Notes: generated by a model not told the origin, from the sequence alone. A stretch of DNA of 21,596 nucleotides from Candidatus Harrisonbacteria bacterium (GCA_023244975.1 JAHFLG010000013.1:16244-37839), one strand, 5' to 3'. Numbered from the stretch's first letter, positions 1 to 7,559 are shown. Program-made: numbers and translations.

Positions 1-880
1 AGTCCGGGCAGCTGATGTCGGTGATCATACCTCCTTCAAAGCGGCTCCGGAGCCGCTCAGTGAGCTCAGGCATGAATTTTGGCGGCTTGTCGCTTGAAAT
101 AATGATCTGTTTGTTGTTTTCGTAGAGCGCGTTAAACGTGTGGAAGAATTCTTCTTCAGTAGCCGGCTTGCCGATGATGAACTGGATGTCGTCGATGATC
201 AAAACATCAATTAAGCGATACTTTTCTTTGATGGTTTCCATTCGTTTGTTGCGGATGGCCCAGATAACATCGTTGGTGAACTTTTCTGAAGACACATATT
301 TCACTTTAACGCGGTTTTGGTACCGAGCTTTGATCTCGTTGCCTACCGCCTGCATGAGGTGGGTCTTTCCCATGCCTACGCCGCCGTATAAGAAGAGAGG
401 GTTGTACTTTCGACCAACCTCTTCAACAATGGCACTGGCAGCAGCATGAGCCATCTCATTTGATTTGCCGACGATAAACGAGTGCAGCGTGTACTTTGGG
501 TTGAGATTGGTTTCCGTATCGATCTTAAACTCAGGAAAGGCCATTTGATCGGTCTCAATAACCTGTTCCCGTTCGCGCGGTCGGCGAGCAAGAGTTGCAG
601 CTCGGCTCGTCAGCACTAAAAACTCAACCTTAGTGATGTTCTCTTCGATGTCGCGGAGCGCCCCGAGGACGATTTTAGGGTATTTGTTCTCAATCCATTC
701 CTTAGCAAAGTTGTTTGGTACTCCAACGCAGGCGGTAGTGCCGTTTTTTTCGATCAACCTGCTGTTTTTGAACCAGGTAGCGAAGTTTGGGTGAGGAATT
801 TGTATTTCAATCGCCCCCAGGGCAGCTGCCCACAGCTGATCCAGGTCTTGAGCAATCGTTACATCGTCTTGGTAATCCAT
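1..880 (-). CDS. dnaA: Chromosomal replication initiator DnaA (partial, C-terminus outside window)
   Basis: DnaA binds DnaA boxes at oriC, melts the origin and loads the replicative helicase. The visible 293 residues hold domain I (about 1-85, with the LWAAALG and NFATWFK segments), a short linker, and an AAA+ domain opening with LNPKYTLHSFIVGKSN. The Walker A is GGVGMGKTH (166-174), with Met where Leu is usual. The Walker B is VLIIDD (226-231), followed by the family-typical TEEEFFHTFN. ISSDKPP is sensor I and LRSRFEGG is the arginine-finger region. The DNA-binding domain IV lies beyond base 1. The ATG at 880-878 is chosen because domain I follows at once. The gene diverges from rpmH across a 188-base spacer with DnaA boxes, so autoregulation is plausible. 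Identity is certain; the truncation is only the window edge. Confidence 0.97.
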   Translation of the reverse strand, partial: MDYQDDVTIAQDLDQLWAAALGAIEIQIPHPNFATWFKNSRLIEKNGTTACVGVPNNFAKEWIENKYPKIVLGALRDIEENITKVEFLVLTSRAATLARRPREREQVIETDQMAFPEFKIDTETNLNPKYTLHSFIVGKSNEMAHAAASAIVEEVGRKYNPLFLYGGVGMGKTHLMQAVGNEIKARYQNRVKVKYVSSEKFTNDVIWAIRNKRMETIKEKYRLIDVLIIDDIQFIIGKPATEEEFFHTFNALYENNKQIIISSDKPPKFMPELTERLRSRFEGGMITDISCPD

Positions 881-950
881 ATCCCCAGGTTTAGTATTGT
901 TAGTGTAGTCTAGTCCTTTGGCTTATGAAAGGCTGCGGAGCTCTCGTATC

Positions 951-970
951 TGTGCAGAAGCTGTGGATAA
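951..970 (-). promoter_or_regulatory. Tandem DnaA boxes
   Basis: Read on the minus strand, bases 970-962 are TTATCCACA, an exact match to the consensus TTATNCACA. Bases 959-951 are TTCTGCACA, one mismatch away. The two lie in the same orientation, separated by two bases. They lie about 70-90 bases upstream of the dnaA start, which suits both origin recognition and repression of dnaA by its own product. Confidence 0.65.
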
Positions 971-1029
971 TGCTTCTGACCATTAAACCATAGTGAAAAA
1001 CTAATGCAACCCACGAGAGGCAGGCACGC

Positions 1030-1058
1030 TTGCTAATATAAAACATTTATATTAGTAT
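1030..1058 (+). promoter_or_regulatory. Putative rpmH operon promoter, leaderless type
   Basis: TTGCTA (1030-1035) and TAGTAT (1053-1058) are 17 bases apart, and the -10 ends 10 bases before the rpmH ATG. The match to consensus is moderate (four of six for each box), but the distance from -10 to ATG agrees with the stronger promoters elsewhere in the window. The spacer is filled by the palindrome at 1033-1055. No Shine-Dalgarno sequence precedes the ATG. Confidence 0.4.
1033..1055. repeat. Perfect 10-bp palindrome with 3-base loop upstream of rpmH
   Basis: CTAATATAAA at 1033-1042 and its exact reverse complement TTTATATTAG at 1046-1055 flank the three bases ACA. All but two of the arm positions are A or T. 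It ends 13 bases before the rpmH ATG. It has no T tract after it and precedes rather than follows a gene, so it is not an obvious terminator. It could be a DNA-unwinding element of the origin or an operator, and it overlaps the spacer of the putative rpmH promoter. Confidence 0.6.
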
Positions 1059-1068
1059 TGAGCCTAAT

Positions 1069-1203
1069 ATGTCTCAAACCTATCAGCCAAAAAAACGCAA
1101 GCGAGCACGAACGCACGGATTTTTGAAGCGAAGCAGCACTATCTGGGGCCGCCGTGTTATTAAGTCCCGCCGTCAGAAGGGTCGCAAAAAGCTTACGGCT
1201 TAA
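1069..1203 (+). CDS. rpmH: 50S ribosomal protein L34
   Basis: A 44-residue, very basic protein of the large ribosomal subunit. The sequence carries the L34 signature: TYQPKKRKRARTHGF near the N-terminus, then GRRVIKSRRQKGRKKLTA at the end. Length matches the family (about 44-46). The ATG at 1069 is the only start that gives the conserved N-terminus, apart from Ser-Gln replacing the usual Lys-Arg at residues 2-3. It is the first gene of rpmH-rnpA-yidC-jag, the classical origin-linked order, and its TAA overlaps the rnpA ATG by one base (TAATG), indicating translational coupling. Confidence 0.97.
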   Translation: MSQTYQPKKRKRARTHGFLKRSSTIWGRRVIKSRRQKGRKKLTA

Positions 1204-1514
1204 TGCTACCTAAGAAGTATCGGTTCCCTATTCAAGATGCGTCCAGCCAGAAGGCAACGGTGAAACGAAGCCCCTATTTTACGTTTAAAATATTCTCTTC
1301 TGGGCTTACTCATGGCCGGTTCGCGGTTACCATTTCTAAAAAGGTTAGTCCTTTAGCGACGCAGCGTAATCGTATCAGGCGGATTATCTTTAATGGCGTC
1401 CAGCCGCTCATCCCATCTAGAGCCGGATCAGACACTCAAATTATTGTCTCCCCGGCGGTTAGCGCGCTTATAAGCAAAGATGCTATTATAGAGGAATTAT
1501 TAAAAGCCATATGA
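1203..1514 (+). CDS. rnpA: Ribonuclease P protein component
   Basis: RnpA is the protein cofactor of RNase P, which removes 5' leaders from pre-tRNAs; it helps the RNA subunit bind precursor leaders. The 103-residue product is basic and contains the RNR signature, ATQRNRIRRIIF (about residues 53-64), preceded by GRFAVTISKKVS, the beta-strand that contacts RNA. It is a little short for the family (about 110-120), lacking some of the C-terminal helix. The start overlaps the rpmH stop and its TGA overlaps the yidC ATG (ATGA), so the three genes are translated in sequence from one message. Confidence 0.93.
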   Translation: MLPKKYRFPIQDASSQKATVKRSPYFTFKIFSSGLTHGRFAVTISKKVSPLATQRNRIRRIIFNGVQPLIPSRAGSDTQIIVSPAVSALISKDAIIEELLKAI

Positions 1515-2245
1515 CCTATCTATTTCACCTTATTCTCACTCAGCCGCTTGCCAATGCCCTCGTTATTTTATATAACTATGTTTCGTTTGGCGACCTTGGC
1601 ATCGCCATTATTATTCTGACGATTCTTATTCGGCTTATTCTGTACCCCGTTTTTTATAAAGGTTTAAAGAGCCAGTCCATGATGCAGAGAATCCAGCCCG
1701 AGATTCAGCGGGCTCAGGCCGAGCACAAAGGCGACCGCGAGAAACAGGCTTTAGTGGTGATGGAGATTTATAAAAAGAATAAGATCAATCCATTTTCTTC
1801 GTTTGGCTATTTATTGATTCAGCTACCGATTTTAATAGCCGTTTCGCAGCTTTTTTATAGCGGTTTCGGAGAGGCTACGCTCAACCAACTGTATTCGTTT
1901 GTGGCTGCGCCGGCAACTTTTAATACGACTTTCTTGGGCTTGATGGATCTGGCAAAACCGAATATGATTATCGTTGTTTTAACGGCTATTGCCCAGTATT
2001 TCCAGAGCAAGCTGGCTTTGCCGAAGCCAAAAGCAGGCGAGGCCATAAGTCAGAGTCAGAAAATGGGCAGGTATATGGTCTATCTGGGGCCGCTGCTGAC
2101 CCTTATCATCTTCCCCCGCTTCCCCTCAGCCCTGACCCTGTACTGGCTGGTTACCTCGGTTTTTTCCATTTTCCAACAGATACTTATCAATAAAAAATTA
2201 TACGGTCCGCACACTACCCATGGAACCCTTTCCGCAAAAAGTTAA
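1511..2245 (+). CDS. yidC: Membrane protein insertase YidC/Oxa1 family
   Basis: YidC inserts proteins into the cytoplasmic membrane, alone or with SecYEG. The 244-residue protein has the short Gram-positive/Oxa1-type architecture without the large periplasmic domain of E. coli YidC. The first conserved membrane segment, LGIAIIILTILIRLILYPV (about 29-47), carries the Arg (R41) of the hydrophilic groove. A cytoplasmic charged hairpin follows (about 50-95, QRIQPEIQRAQAEHKGDREK), then segments near 100-120 (FGYLLIQLPILIAVSQLF), 145-165 and 190-225, with FPSALTLYWLVTSVFSIFQQ as the typical last segment. The start overlaps rnpA and the end overlaps jag by 26 bases in another frame. Confidence 0.95.
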   Translation: MTYLFHLILTQPLANALVILYNYVSFGDLGIAIIILTILIRLILYPVFYKGLKSQSMMQRIQPEIQRAQAEHKGDREKQALVVMEIYKKNKINPFSSFGYLLIQLPILIAVSQLFYSGFGEATLNQLYSFVAAPATFNTTFLGLMDLAKPNMIIVVLTAIAQYFQSKLALPKPKAGEAISQSQKMGRYMVYLGPLLTLIIFPRFPSALTLYWLVTSVFSIFQQILINKKLYGPHTTHGTLSAKS

Positions 2246-2648
2246 AAAAATAGTTGATCTTATGGGTCTGCGTGGCGTTGTCACTGATGTTGACGAAGAG
2301 ACCAAAAAAGTCAGCATTACAGCTGACGAAGAAGACTGGTTCACTAAGCTTGTACCGGATTTTGTAAAGGATTTTAAATATATCGTAAATATTCTCGCCC
2401 GCAAAGAAAATCAGGGATTATATTTTGTTGATGTTAATAACTATCGCAAGGAGCGAGAGCGACTGATTCTCGAGCTGGCTAAGGCTGCCGCTCAGAAGGC
2501 TATCACCATCAAAGGAGAGGTCAGATTGCCGGCTATGAATGCGTACGAGCGCCGTTTGGTGCACATGGAGCTCTCCATGCGCCCGGACGTTAAAACCGAA
2601 AGTATTGGCGAAGGACACGACCGCGGCGTTGTCGTAAAACCCCTGTAA
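2220..2648 (+). CDS. jag: Jag/KhpB-like R3H-domain RNA-binding protein
   Basis: A 142-residue homologue of Jag (KhpB/EloR), a cytoplasmic RNA-binding protein regularly encoded after yidC. The C-terminal half is an R3H domain: NNYRKERERLILELAKAAAQKA, then GEVRLPAMNAYERRLVHMEL with the R-x3-H motif, then SIGEGHDRGVVVKP, the usual family ending. The N-terminal half occupies the KH position (about 18-72), but the GxxG loop that grips RNA is not visible; the matching segment reads DWFTKLVPDFVKDFKYIVNILAR. The N-terminal Jag domain is absent. It overlaps yidC by 26 bases. Its TAA lies one base from the TAA of the convergent gene at 2650. Confidence 0.88.
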   Translation: MEPFPQKVKKIVDLMGLRGVVTDVDEETKKVSITADEEDWFTKLVPDFVKDFKYIVNILARKENQGLYFVDVNNYRKERERLILELAKAAAQKAITIKGEVRLPAMNAYERRLVHMELSMRPDVKTESIGEGHDRGVVVKPL

Positions 2649-2649
2649 T

Positions 2650-3789
2650 TTATTGTACCGAAAGATCCAGCTTATAGATGCCGTTGTCGTATCGATTGAT
2701 AAAGTAGAGAGAGTTCCCTACTTTGGTCGGATGATATGCGTCAATAGCGGTGTGGCCAGTTCCACTTGAATAAAGCTGAGCCTCTACCGTTCGCGACTTC
2801 AGATTGATACGTAGAATATTGTCTACAGTATAGGTGTGCTGATAATAGGAATCCGGCAGAGTTTCTGGAGTGGTGTCGAGCGGCTCGGCACAGTAGGCCA
2901 TGGTTCCGTCAAACCCGCACTTATCAGGCACTGTGAGTATATTAAGCCGTGTTCCCTGTTGGGTATCCGGTGCGATGACATTAATCCCGGCTTTTCTAGT
3001 GTCGGTTTCATTAGCAAATGCGAGCCCGAGAGCACCATCCGGTGACCATGCGACCGAGAGACCCGGTAATTCTTCGGTTATCGGTTTAAGAGTTTTTTTG
3101 TCGAGGTTGTATGACCACCAGGATCCGGGTATGCCGGCGGCTGGCCGCGATCCAATATAGATTTCTTTTAGTTTTTTCCAATCAAGAAGAACATCCGTCA
3201 TTGAAAGCTCGGTTACTAGAGTCGATTTTCCGGTTGCCAACGTGAAAATAGCAAGATGCTGCGCGATGCCACGGCGCGCATCATCTGCAGAGGGGCGTTT
3301 GAGAATAACAACTTGTTTTCCATCCGGACTCCAGGAAGCAGCAATCGTGCCGATAGGAAGAAACTGAGCGCTTTTAGTAGCCGGATTTATGATCGAGAAG
3401 AACTCATGCCCCGGGTAGCCGTTTTTAACGATTGCCAGAGCTCCTTTTGGCGCCGCAGAAATCCAGGCAATATCAACGGCTCCGGTTGAAAAAAGCTGTT
3501 CAGGCGCCGCACCGGCTGCGATTTTATACAGCATTCCTTTTAAGTCAAGAAAGTACACGGTCCGGTCAAGGCTATCAACCCAATAATCAAAGGCCGGAGT
3601 AGGTGAAAGCACGGTCAGAGCTTCCTGGGTTTCAGGAGTTTCAATCACTATCGGAGTGGTTTCCGATTCAGTGGACTCAGTTTGAGCGGGCGCGGGTTGG
3701 GCAAATTTAAAAATATATGCCCGGCTAACATAGAGACCAAGTCCTATCACCACCAGCACGCCGCCAATAATGAGAATACGAGTACGCAT
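2650..3789 (-). CDS. Membrane-anchored TolB/WD40-like beta-propeller protein
   Basis: A 379-residue protein with one N-terminal membrane helix (RILIIGGVLVVIGLGLYV, about 4-21) preceded by two Arg, so the bulk is probably outside the membrane. A Glu/Thr/Pro-rich linker (about 34-60) leads to a repeat region with propeller blades recognisable by ASWSPDGKQVVIL and VAWSPDGALGLAF, the hallmark of TolB/WD40-like PD40 blades. No catalytic motif is seen. It is the last gene of the minus-strand T4SS-like block, four bases after the pilin-like gene, suggesting an envelope scaffold or binding role in that machine. Its end is one base from jag, with no room for a terminator. The specific function is unknown. 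Confidence 0.75.
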   Translation of the reverse strand: MRTRILIIGGVLVVIGLGLYVSRAYIFKFAQPAPAQTESTESETTPIVIETPETQEALTVLSPTPAFDYWVDSLDRTVYFLDLKGMLYKIAAGAAPEQLFSTGAVDIAWISAAPKGALAIVKNGYPGHEFFSIINPATKSAQFLPIGTIAASWSPDGKQVVILKRPSADDARRGIAQHLAIFTLATGKSTLVTELSMTDVLLDWKKLKEIYIGSRPAAGIPGSWWSYNLDKKTLKPITEELPGLSVAWSPDGALGLAFANETDTRKAGINVIAPDTQQGTRLNILTVPDKCGFDGTMAYCAEPLDTTPETLPDSYYQHTYTVDNILRINLKSRTVEAQLYSSGTGHTAIDAYHPTKVGNSLYFINRYDNGIYKLDLSVQ

Positions 3790-3793
3790 ATGT

Positions 3794-5107
3794 CTATGGG
3801 AATAAATCGTGAACTATATCATAGCCATTTTTCTTACCTCGTTCTTGAGTGGAGAATACTTGTTGGGGTGTTTTATCCGTTAGTATAGACGTCAAAGAAG
3901 CTTTGAACTTTTCATAATCTGCCTCAGCCAGTTTCGGAGGTTTTGCATAGGCTATAATATCGAGATAGCTTGGCAAGAACAGAACCCATCTATCAGAGTG
4001 GTACGTTATGCTTGAGTCAATGCTTTTGGCAATTTGCGTGGCCGCCTCAGTCAGTTTCGGAGGTTTTGCATCAATTTTTTGGTTAAAGGAATCCTGTTCG
4101 TATTCTTTGATGGTGTCACGGAAAGTACCTGCAGCCACTGCTTGTTTTTGTATTGTATTGATTTCATCGAGCGTTTGCTGGGGCGTTATCGCTGTTCTCG
4201 AAAATGGATCTGACGCTAAGTATTTGGTTGCTTCCAAATCCGCCGTAAATGGATCTTTTTTAAATGCATCAACAACCATCGCGAATTCTTCAAGGCTCAT
4301 GCGAAGCTTTGCGTAACCGAGCGCGTGAATAACAGCATCTTGGTAACAGTGTTTTTGATATATGTTCGCGGCATCTCTAGCCTTGACCATGTACTCAAGA
4401 AAATCAGCCGATCCTTGGCTCGTTCCTACATCATCAGTAACCTCATGAATATCCGGATCATCTTTATCAAGTCCAGTAATGCTTCGTTTCACTGCAAATT
4501 CATAGATTTCTTCTTTCATTTTACCTGCTGCTGTCTCGCAATCACCTGCAGCCGAGCCCGGAACAACATTGAGGCGTTTTTTCGCTGCCAGGGCGGCTTC
4601 GGGGGAGGGTCCGGCGCTTTCAGCTGCAGCAAGAAGAGCGGGGTCAACGGTATACTTATCAAGCGCAGCAAGATCATTTTGTACTTTTCCTTGAGAATCC
4701 AACGGCTTTAAATTAACAAGTTTTGGATTGATTGTTATGAGAATGGTTGCTCCGGCGACAAGCAGGATGAGGCCGGTGACTGAGTTTTTCATCTTCTCAG
4801 TAGCAGCCTCGCGGTTGGCTAGGCTTCCCGCCGAGAGCGTGTATAAGACTCCGCCAAGGACGAGTTGACCCATAGCCAACAAAGCCGCGAGGCCGATTCC
4901 CCATTTGTAGACAGCATTGATATACGTGCCCGGAGGAATATTGTTTTTGGTAATTCGGTCGGCTCCGGTTCCGATGGGTACGATGAGCTCGTGTTCGGTG
5001 GGCGCGCCGCTTGAATAGGGTTTTGTGTCAACGGCAAGAGCCGGAATGGCGGTCATCAGCAAGCAACTGGAGGCAAAAACGGTAAAGAAAAAATTACGGA
5101 GCTTCAT
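3794..5107 (-). CDS. VirB2/TrbC-like pilin with long C-terminal domain
   Basis: A 437-residue exported protein. A signal peptide (1-25, ending PALA before VDTKP) is followed by two hydrophobic segments, about 67-93 (GIGLAALLAMGQLVLGGVLYTLSAGS) and 108-126 (SVTGLILLVAGATILITI), separated by a short charged loop (NREAATEKMKN). This is the VirB2/TrbC pilin arrangement. Ordinary VirB2 ends soon after the second helix; here about 300 further residues form a soluble, mostly helical domain with no fold I recognise. Within it a 28-base near-perfect direct repeat encodes AKPPKLTEA (about 345) and AKPPKLAEA (about 386). It starts two bases after the stop of the upstream gene (TAACATG). Pilin assignment is by topology and context. 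The extended tail could mean a structural membrane protein rather than a polymerising pilin. Confidence 0.65.
   Translation of the reverse strand: MKLRNFFFTVFASSCLLMTAIPALAVDTKPYSSGAPTEHELIVPIGTGADRITKNNIPPGTYINAVYKWGIGLAALLAMGQLVLGGVLYTLSAGSLANREAATEKMKNSVTGLILLVAGATILITINPKLVNLKPLDSQGKVQNDLAALDKYTVDPALLAAAESAGPSPEAALAAKKRLNVVPGSAAGDCETAAGKMKEEIYEFAVKRSITGLDKDDPDIHEVTDDVGTSQGSADFLEYMVKARDAANIYQKHCYQDAVIHALGYAKLRMSLEEFAMVVDAFKKDPFTADLEATKYLASDPFSRTAITPQQTLDEINTIQKQAVAAGTFRDTIKEYEQDSFNQKIDAKPPKLTEAATQIAKSIDSSITYHSDRWVLFLPSYLDIIAYAKPPKLAEADYEKFKASLTSILTDKTPQQVFSTQERGKKNGYDIVHDLFP
3921..4071. repeat. 28-base direct repeat pair in the pilin-like gene
   Basis: Bases 3921-3948 and 4044-4071 match at 27 of 28 positions (C/T difference at the eighth base). 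The offset is 123 bases, exactly 41 codons, so both copies are read in the same frame as AKPPKL(T or A)EA. The surrounding protein sequence is not similar between copies. Confidence 0.9.
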
Positions 5108-5108
5108 G

Positions 5109-5807
5109 TTATTTTTTTATTGAAACAATAGCTTTGGTGGTTGCGGCCTCGAGGTTGTTGAGTCTGTTGGTTACCGTTACTTCGGCGGTTATGTGGTCGC
5201 CCGGCTTTGCGAGACGGAGATCAAGAGTGAGCCCGGCAAGAGTATTAGTTATAACGCTGCCCTGAACCTTCCAATCAAACAGAAAATCGTTAAGCGCGAG
5301 AGCGTTAAAGAAATATGGAGTTGCCACGAGACTAGCGTTTGAGGCTGAAAGCGCGCCATCGGCATACGGAACTTCAACGACTGCTATGGGAACAGCTCGA
5401 GTGATCAGGACTGATTTTTTTAGGTCACCAACATTTTCATAATCTTTAATCAGTACTTGAACGGCATAGGTTTTGGTTGTGAATTGATTGAGTACGAAGT
5501 CGGCCGTGACAGCACCAACCCCACCTGAAATAAATTTACTGTTTGCCGACCAGGCGATTTCCGCGTTTTTAAGCGAAATAAGTTTATTGTTGCTATCAAT
5601 CGCTTGTACAAACAAGTGAACCGTGCCGTCGCGCGGTGGCAGAATTTTGCCAGGGTAGCCGGCGGGAGCATATGCATCAGCCTGCCAGGTAACGATGAGA
5701 GCCGGAGGAGCGACAACGGGCGCTGTCTGCGCGAACGAAGATAGTGGACCTATAAGACCCGTGAGTCCTATAAGACTTATCAGTCCTATACGGTGAAGCG
5801 CTCCCAT
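5109..5807 (-). CDS. Exported protein of unknown function, possible Ig-like/beta-sandwich repeats
   Basis: A 232-residue protein with a signal peptide (MGALHRIGLISLIGLTGLIG, cleavage probably after SFA) whose hydrophobic core is encoded by a 9-bp degenerate tandem repeat. The mature part is rich in beta-forming stretches: DGTVHLFVQAIDSNNK, NAEIAWSANSKFISGG, KTYAVQVLIKDYENVG and GDHITAEVTVTNRLNN. This suggests two or three Ig-like or PKD-like sandwich domains; that fold is inferred from composition only. No cysteines or catalytic motif stand out. It lies between virB4 and the pilin-like gene. An extended -10 (TGATAGAAT) ends seven bases before the ATG, so it may have its own leaderless start in addition to read-through from virB4. 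Confidence 0.7.
   Translation of the reverse strand: MGALHRIGLISLIGLTGLIGPLSSFAQTAPVVAPPALIVTWQADAYAPAGYPGKILPPRDGTVHLFVQAIDSNNKLISLKNAEIAWSANSKFISGGVGAVTADFVLNQFTTKTYAVQVLIKDYENVGDLKKSVLITRAVPIAVVEVPYADGALSASNASLVATPYFFNALALNDFLFDWKVQGSVITNTLAGLTLDLRLAKPGDHITAEVTVTNRLNNLEAATTKAIVSIKK
5745..5789 (-). repeat. 9-bp degenerate tandem repeat encoding a signal-peptide core
   Basis: Read on the minus strand from 5789, five 9-base units follow one another: ATAGGACTG, ATAAGTCTT, ATAGGACTC, ACGGGTCTT, ATAGGTCCA. They encode IGL ISL IGL TGL IGP. The first two units differ by one base from the first two units at 8278-8295 in the oppositely oriented gene starting at 8257. Confidence 0.8.
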
Positions 5808-5814
5808 GTATTTA

Positions 5815-5823
5815 ATTCTATCA
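5815..5823 (-). promoter_or_regulatory. Putative extended -10 promoter for the gene starting at 5807
   Basis: On the minus strand, TGA followed by TAGAAT (5823-5815) is an extended -10 with one mismatch. It ends seven bases before the ATG at 5807, inside the 23-base gap after virB4. No -35 match and no Shine-Dalgarno sequence are seen. The spacing predicts a leaderless transcript. Confidence 0.5.
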
Positions 5824-5830
5824 CAGTTAT

Positions 5831-7552
5831 TTATTCCTTTGCTTTCGTGTCCTGATTGATCCTGAGTACCTCTTCTGGATTTGTGGTGATGAGCTGGTGC
5901 TCGGGGTAGCTGGCGACAATTTGAACGGCCACGTGATTGAGTCCGGCAAAGAAGAGTCCTTGTCCGACGCTCGCCTCAAGCAGGAGGCCCTTTTCCCCTT
6001 CTGAGAGGTTAAATGTTTTAGAGAGCGTTTCAATCATAGCCGGAGCCTGTTTTAAAAGAAGCTGGAGCGTTGAGTTCGTAATGATTGGGCGGCCATAGGG
6101 AGAGAGCAGGAAGTCTTCTACGTCCTGAGTGATAGTCGTTACGCCAAGGAAGTATTTGCGAGCGCGTTTGACGAGGCCGAACAAAAAGGTGGCGCTGTCG
6201 CGATTTTTCATCAGAATCCAGGCTTCATCGATAAAGACGATGCGCTTTTTCAGTTCGGCTCTGATGAGCGACCATATAAAGTTTAGGATAATATACATAG
6301 CTATCGGTCGCAGCTCTTCTTCAAGGTCGCGCATGGAGAAGATGATCAGCCGGTTGTGCAAGTCCACGTTGGTTGGTTGATTAGTAAAGCCCGCAAAGCT
6401 GCCGTCGGTGAAACGGTAGAGACGGTCAGCCAAAGATACTCCGCCTTCCATGTTGCGCAGAATAGTTTCCATGTCCTTCAGTAGTGGCGCCGTGGCATTG
6501 CTGAAATCTTTTCCGGCGATGATTTCACGCGAGGCATAGGTCTCGGTCAGCGCTCGGTCAAGCACCGTGTCTTCCTCTGATGTCGTCTCCCCTACCATGA
6601 GTTTAATAAGCCCGGTGAGGTTGACGATGTGGCTGCGGAGTACCTCGGCCGGATCCTCATCTGGAGGAATAACCGGGATCTCAAACGGGTTAATATGATA
6701 CTCACTGGCAAGAGAAATTTTAAAATAGCTGCCGCCGACAGCCGTGGCCAGGCGTTCATATTCATTTTCCGGGTCAATGATCAGTACGTTGACTCCGGTC
6801 ATCAGTAGGCGAAGCGCTTCAAGTTTGGCAGCATACGATTTACCACTGCCGGATTTGGCAAAAATAACCATATTAGCATTTTCTAGGCTGAAGCGATCAA
6901 ATATAACCAGTGTATTGTTATGGCGGTTGATGCCGTAGAGGATTCCTTGGTCAGAGGTCATATTGAGCGAAATGAACGGGAAAAATGATGAAATTGGGCC
7001 GGAATTAAGCGGGGTGGTGATGTTCATTCGATCCAAACCGAGTGGGAATACGGAGTTTAAGGCTTCCATCTGTTGGAAGACCGCCGGCTTCGCATAGATA
7101 AGGCGACTTTCGAGCATATTGGTTACCTGAGCTTCAAGTTTATGAAGTCCCTCTGATGACTCGGCGTACATAGTGATATAGGCGGCAACCGAAAACATAC
7201 TCTCACGATTTTGTTGAAGGGCGTCACGAAGACTTTCAATGTCGTTGCGGGCGGTTTCAAGGATCGGATTGCGAATTTTTCCTTTCTCTACCTCTTCCAT
7301 GAGTTGAGCTTCAACCTGTGTCGCTTTTTTACGGAGGTTTTTCAAAGCCAACGATGCTTCAACAGGGTTGATGAAAATACTGACGTCCAATAATTCCGGA
7401 TAGTTGATGATGGGCGAAAACCAGCCGGTGGACAGGTAGCGCGGATAGGTAAAGATAAATAGGGTTTTGGCGTATTTATTACCGAGGCGCAAAAAATTCG
7501 TATTGATCTCGAGCGCCGACGGGGCAACTACATTTTTTACATTTTCATCCAT
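5831..7552 (-). CDS. virB4: VirB4/TraC-type secretion ATPase (motor domain)
   Basis: The VirB4 family powers type IV secretion from the cytoplasmic face of the membrane. The 573-residue protein contains Walker A FAKSGSGKSY (231-240), then VLIIDPENEY (256-265), the Walker B RIVFIDEAW (437-445), and TTITQDVEDFL (472-482), the conserved Gln motif. The first 200 residues match only the later part of the usual VirB4 N-terminal region; the earlier part is encoded by the separate gene just upstream (7560-8237). Together the two have about 800 residues, a typical VirB4 length. The start ATG lies eight bases after the upstream stop. No TraG/VirD4 coupling-protein features are seen. Confidence 0.93.
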   Translation of the reverse strand: MDENVKNVVAPSALEINTNFLRLGNKYAKTLFIFTYPRYLSTGWFSPIINYPELLDVSIFINPVEASLALKNLRKKATQVEAQLMEEVEKGKIRNPILETARNDIESLRDALQQNRESMFSVAAYITMYAESSEGLHKLEAQVTNMLESRLIYAKPAVFQQMEALNSVFPLGLDRMNITTPLNSGPISSFFPFISLNMTSDQGILYGINRHNNTLVIFDRFSLENANMVIFAKSGSGKSYAAKLEALRLLMTGVNVLIIDPENEYERLATAVGGSYFKISLASEYHINPFEIPVIPPDEDPAEVLRSHIVNLTGLIKLMVGETTSEEDTVLDRALTETYASREIIAGKDFSNATAPLLKDMETILRNMEGGVSLADRLYRFTDGSFAGFTNQPTNVDLHNRLIIFSMRDLEEELRPIAMYIILNFIWSLIRAELKKRIVFIDEAWILMKNRDSATFLFGLVKRARKYFLGVTTITQDVEDFLLSPYGRPIITNSTLQLLLKQAPAMIETLSKTFNLSEGEKGLLLEASVGQGLFFAGLNHVAVQIVASYPEHQLITTNPEEVLRINQDTKAKE

Positions 7553-7559
7553 ATCTAGA

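Larger units (their letters stand above)
881..1068. other. dnaA-rpmH intergenic region, candidate oriC
   Basis: This is the longest non-coding stretch in the window, between divergent dnaA and rpmH. It contains a perfect minus-strand DnaA box (TTATCCACA, at 962-970), a one-mismatch box (TTCTGCACA, at 951-959) on the same strand two bases away, an AT-rich perfect palindrome at 1033-1055, and repeated CTAAT/ATTAG words (1001, 1033, 1051, 1064). Bacterial origins often sit beside dnaA, and this pairing of boxes with an AT-rich element is what an origin or a DnaA-autoregulated promoter would show. Two boxes are few for a full origin, so more boxes may lie beyond dnaA outside the window. The oriC role is inference. 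Confidence 0.55.

Noticed and set aside
138..449. Plus-strand open frame of 103 codons
   Set aside because: It lies wholly antisense to dnaA, whose Walker A and B motifs are on the minus strand, and its own translation has no recognisable features.
3921..4071. Possible CRISPR array (28-base repeats)
   Set aside because: There are only two copies, offset 123 bases, in codon phase inside a protein-coding gene; no further repeat-spacer units and no cas genes.
4651..4662. TATACTT-like promoter word inside the pilin-like gene on the plus strand
   Set aside because: It lies within coding sequence antisense to the gene, and no plausible gene starts downstream on that strand.
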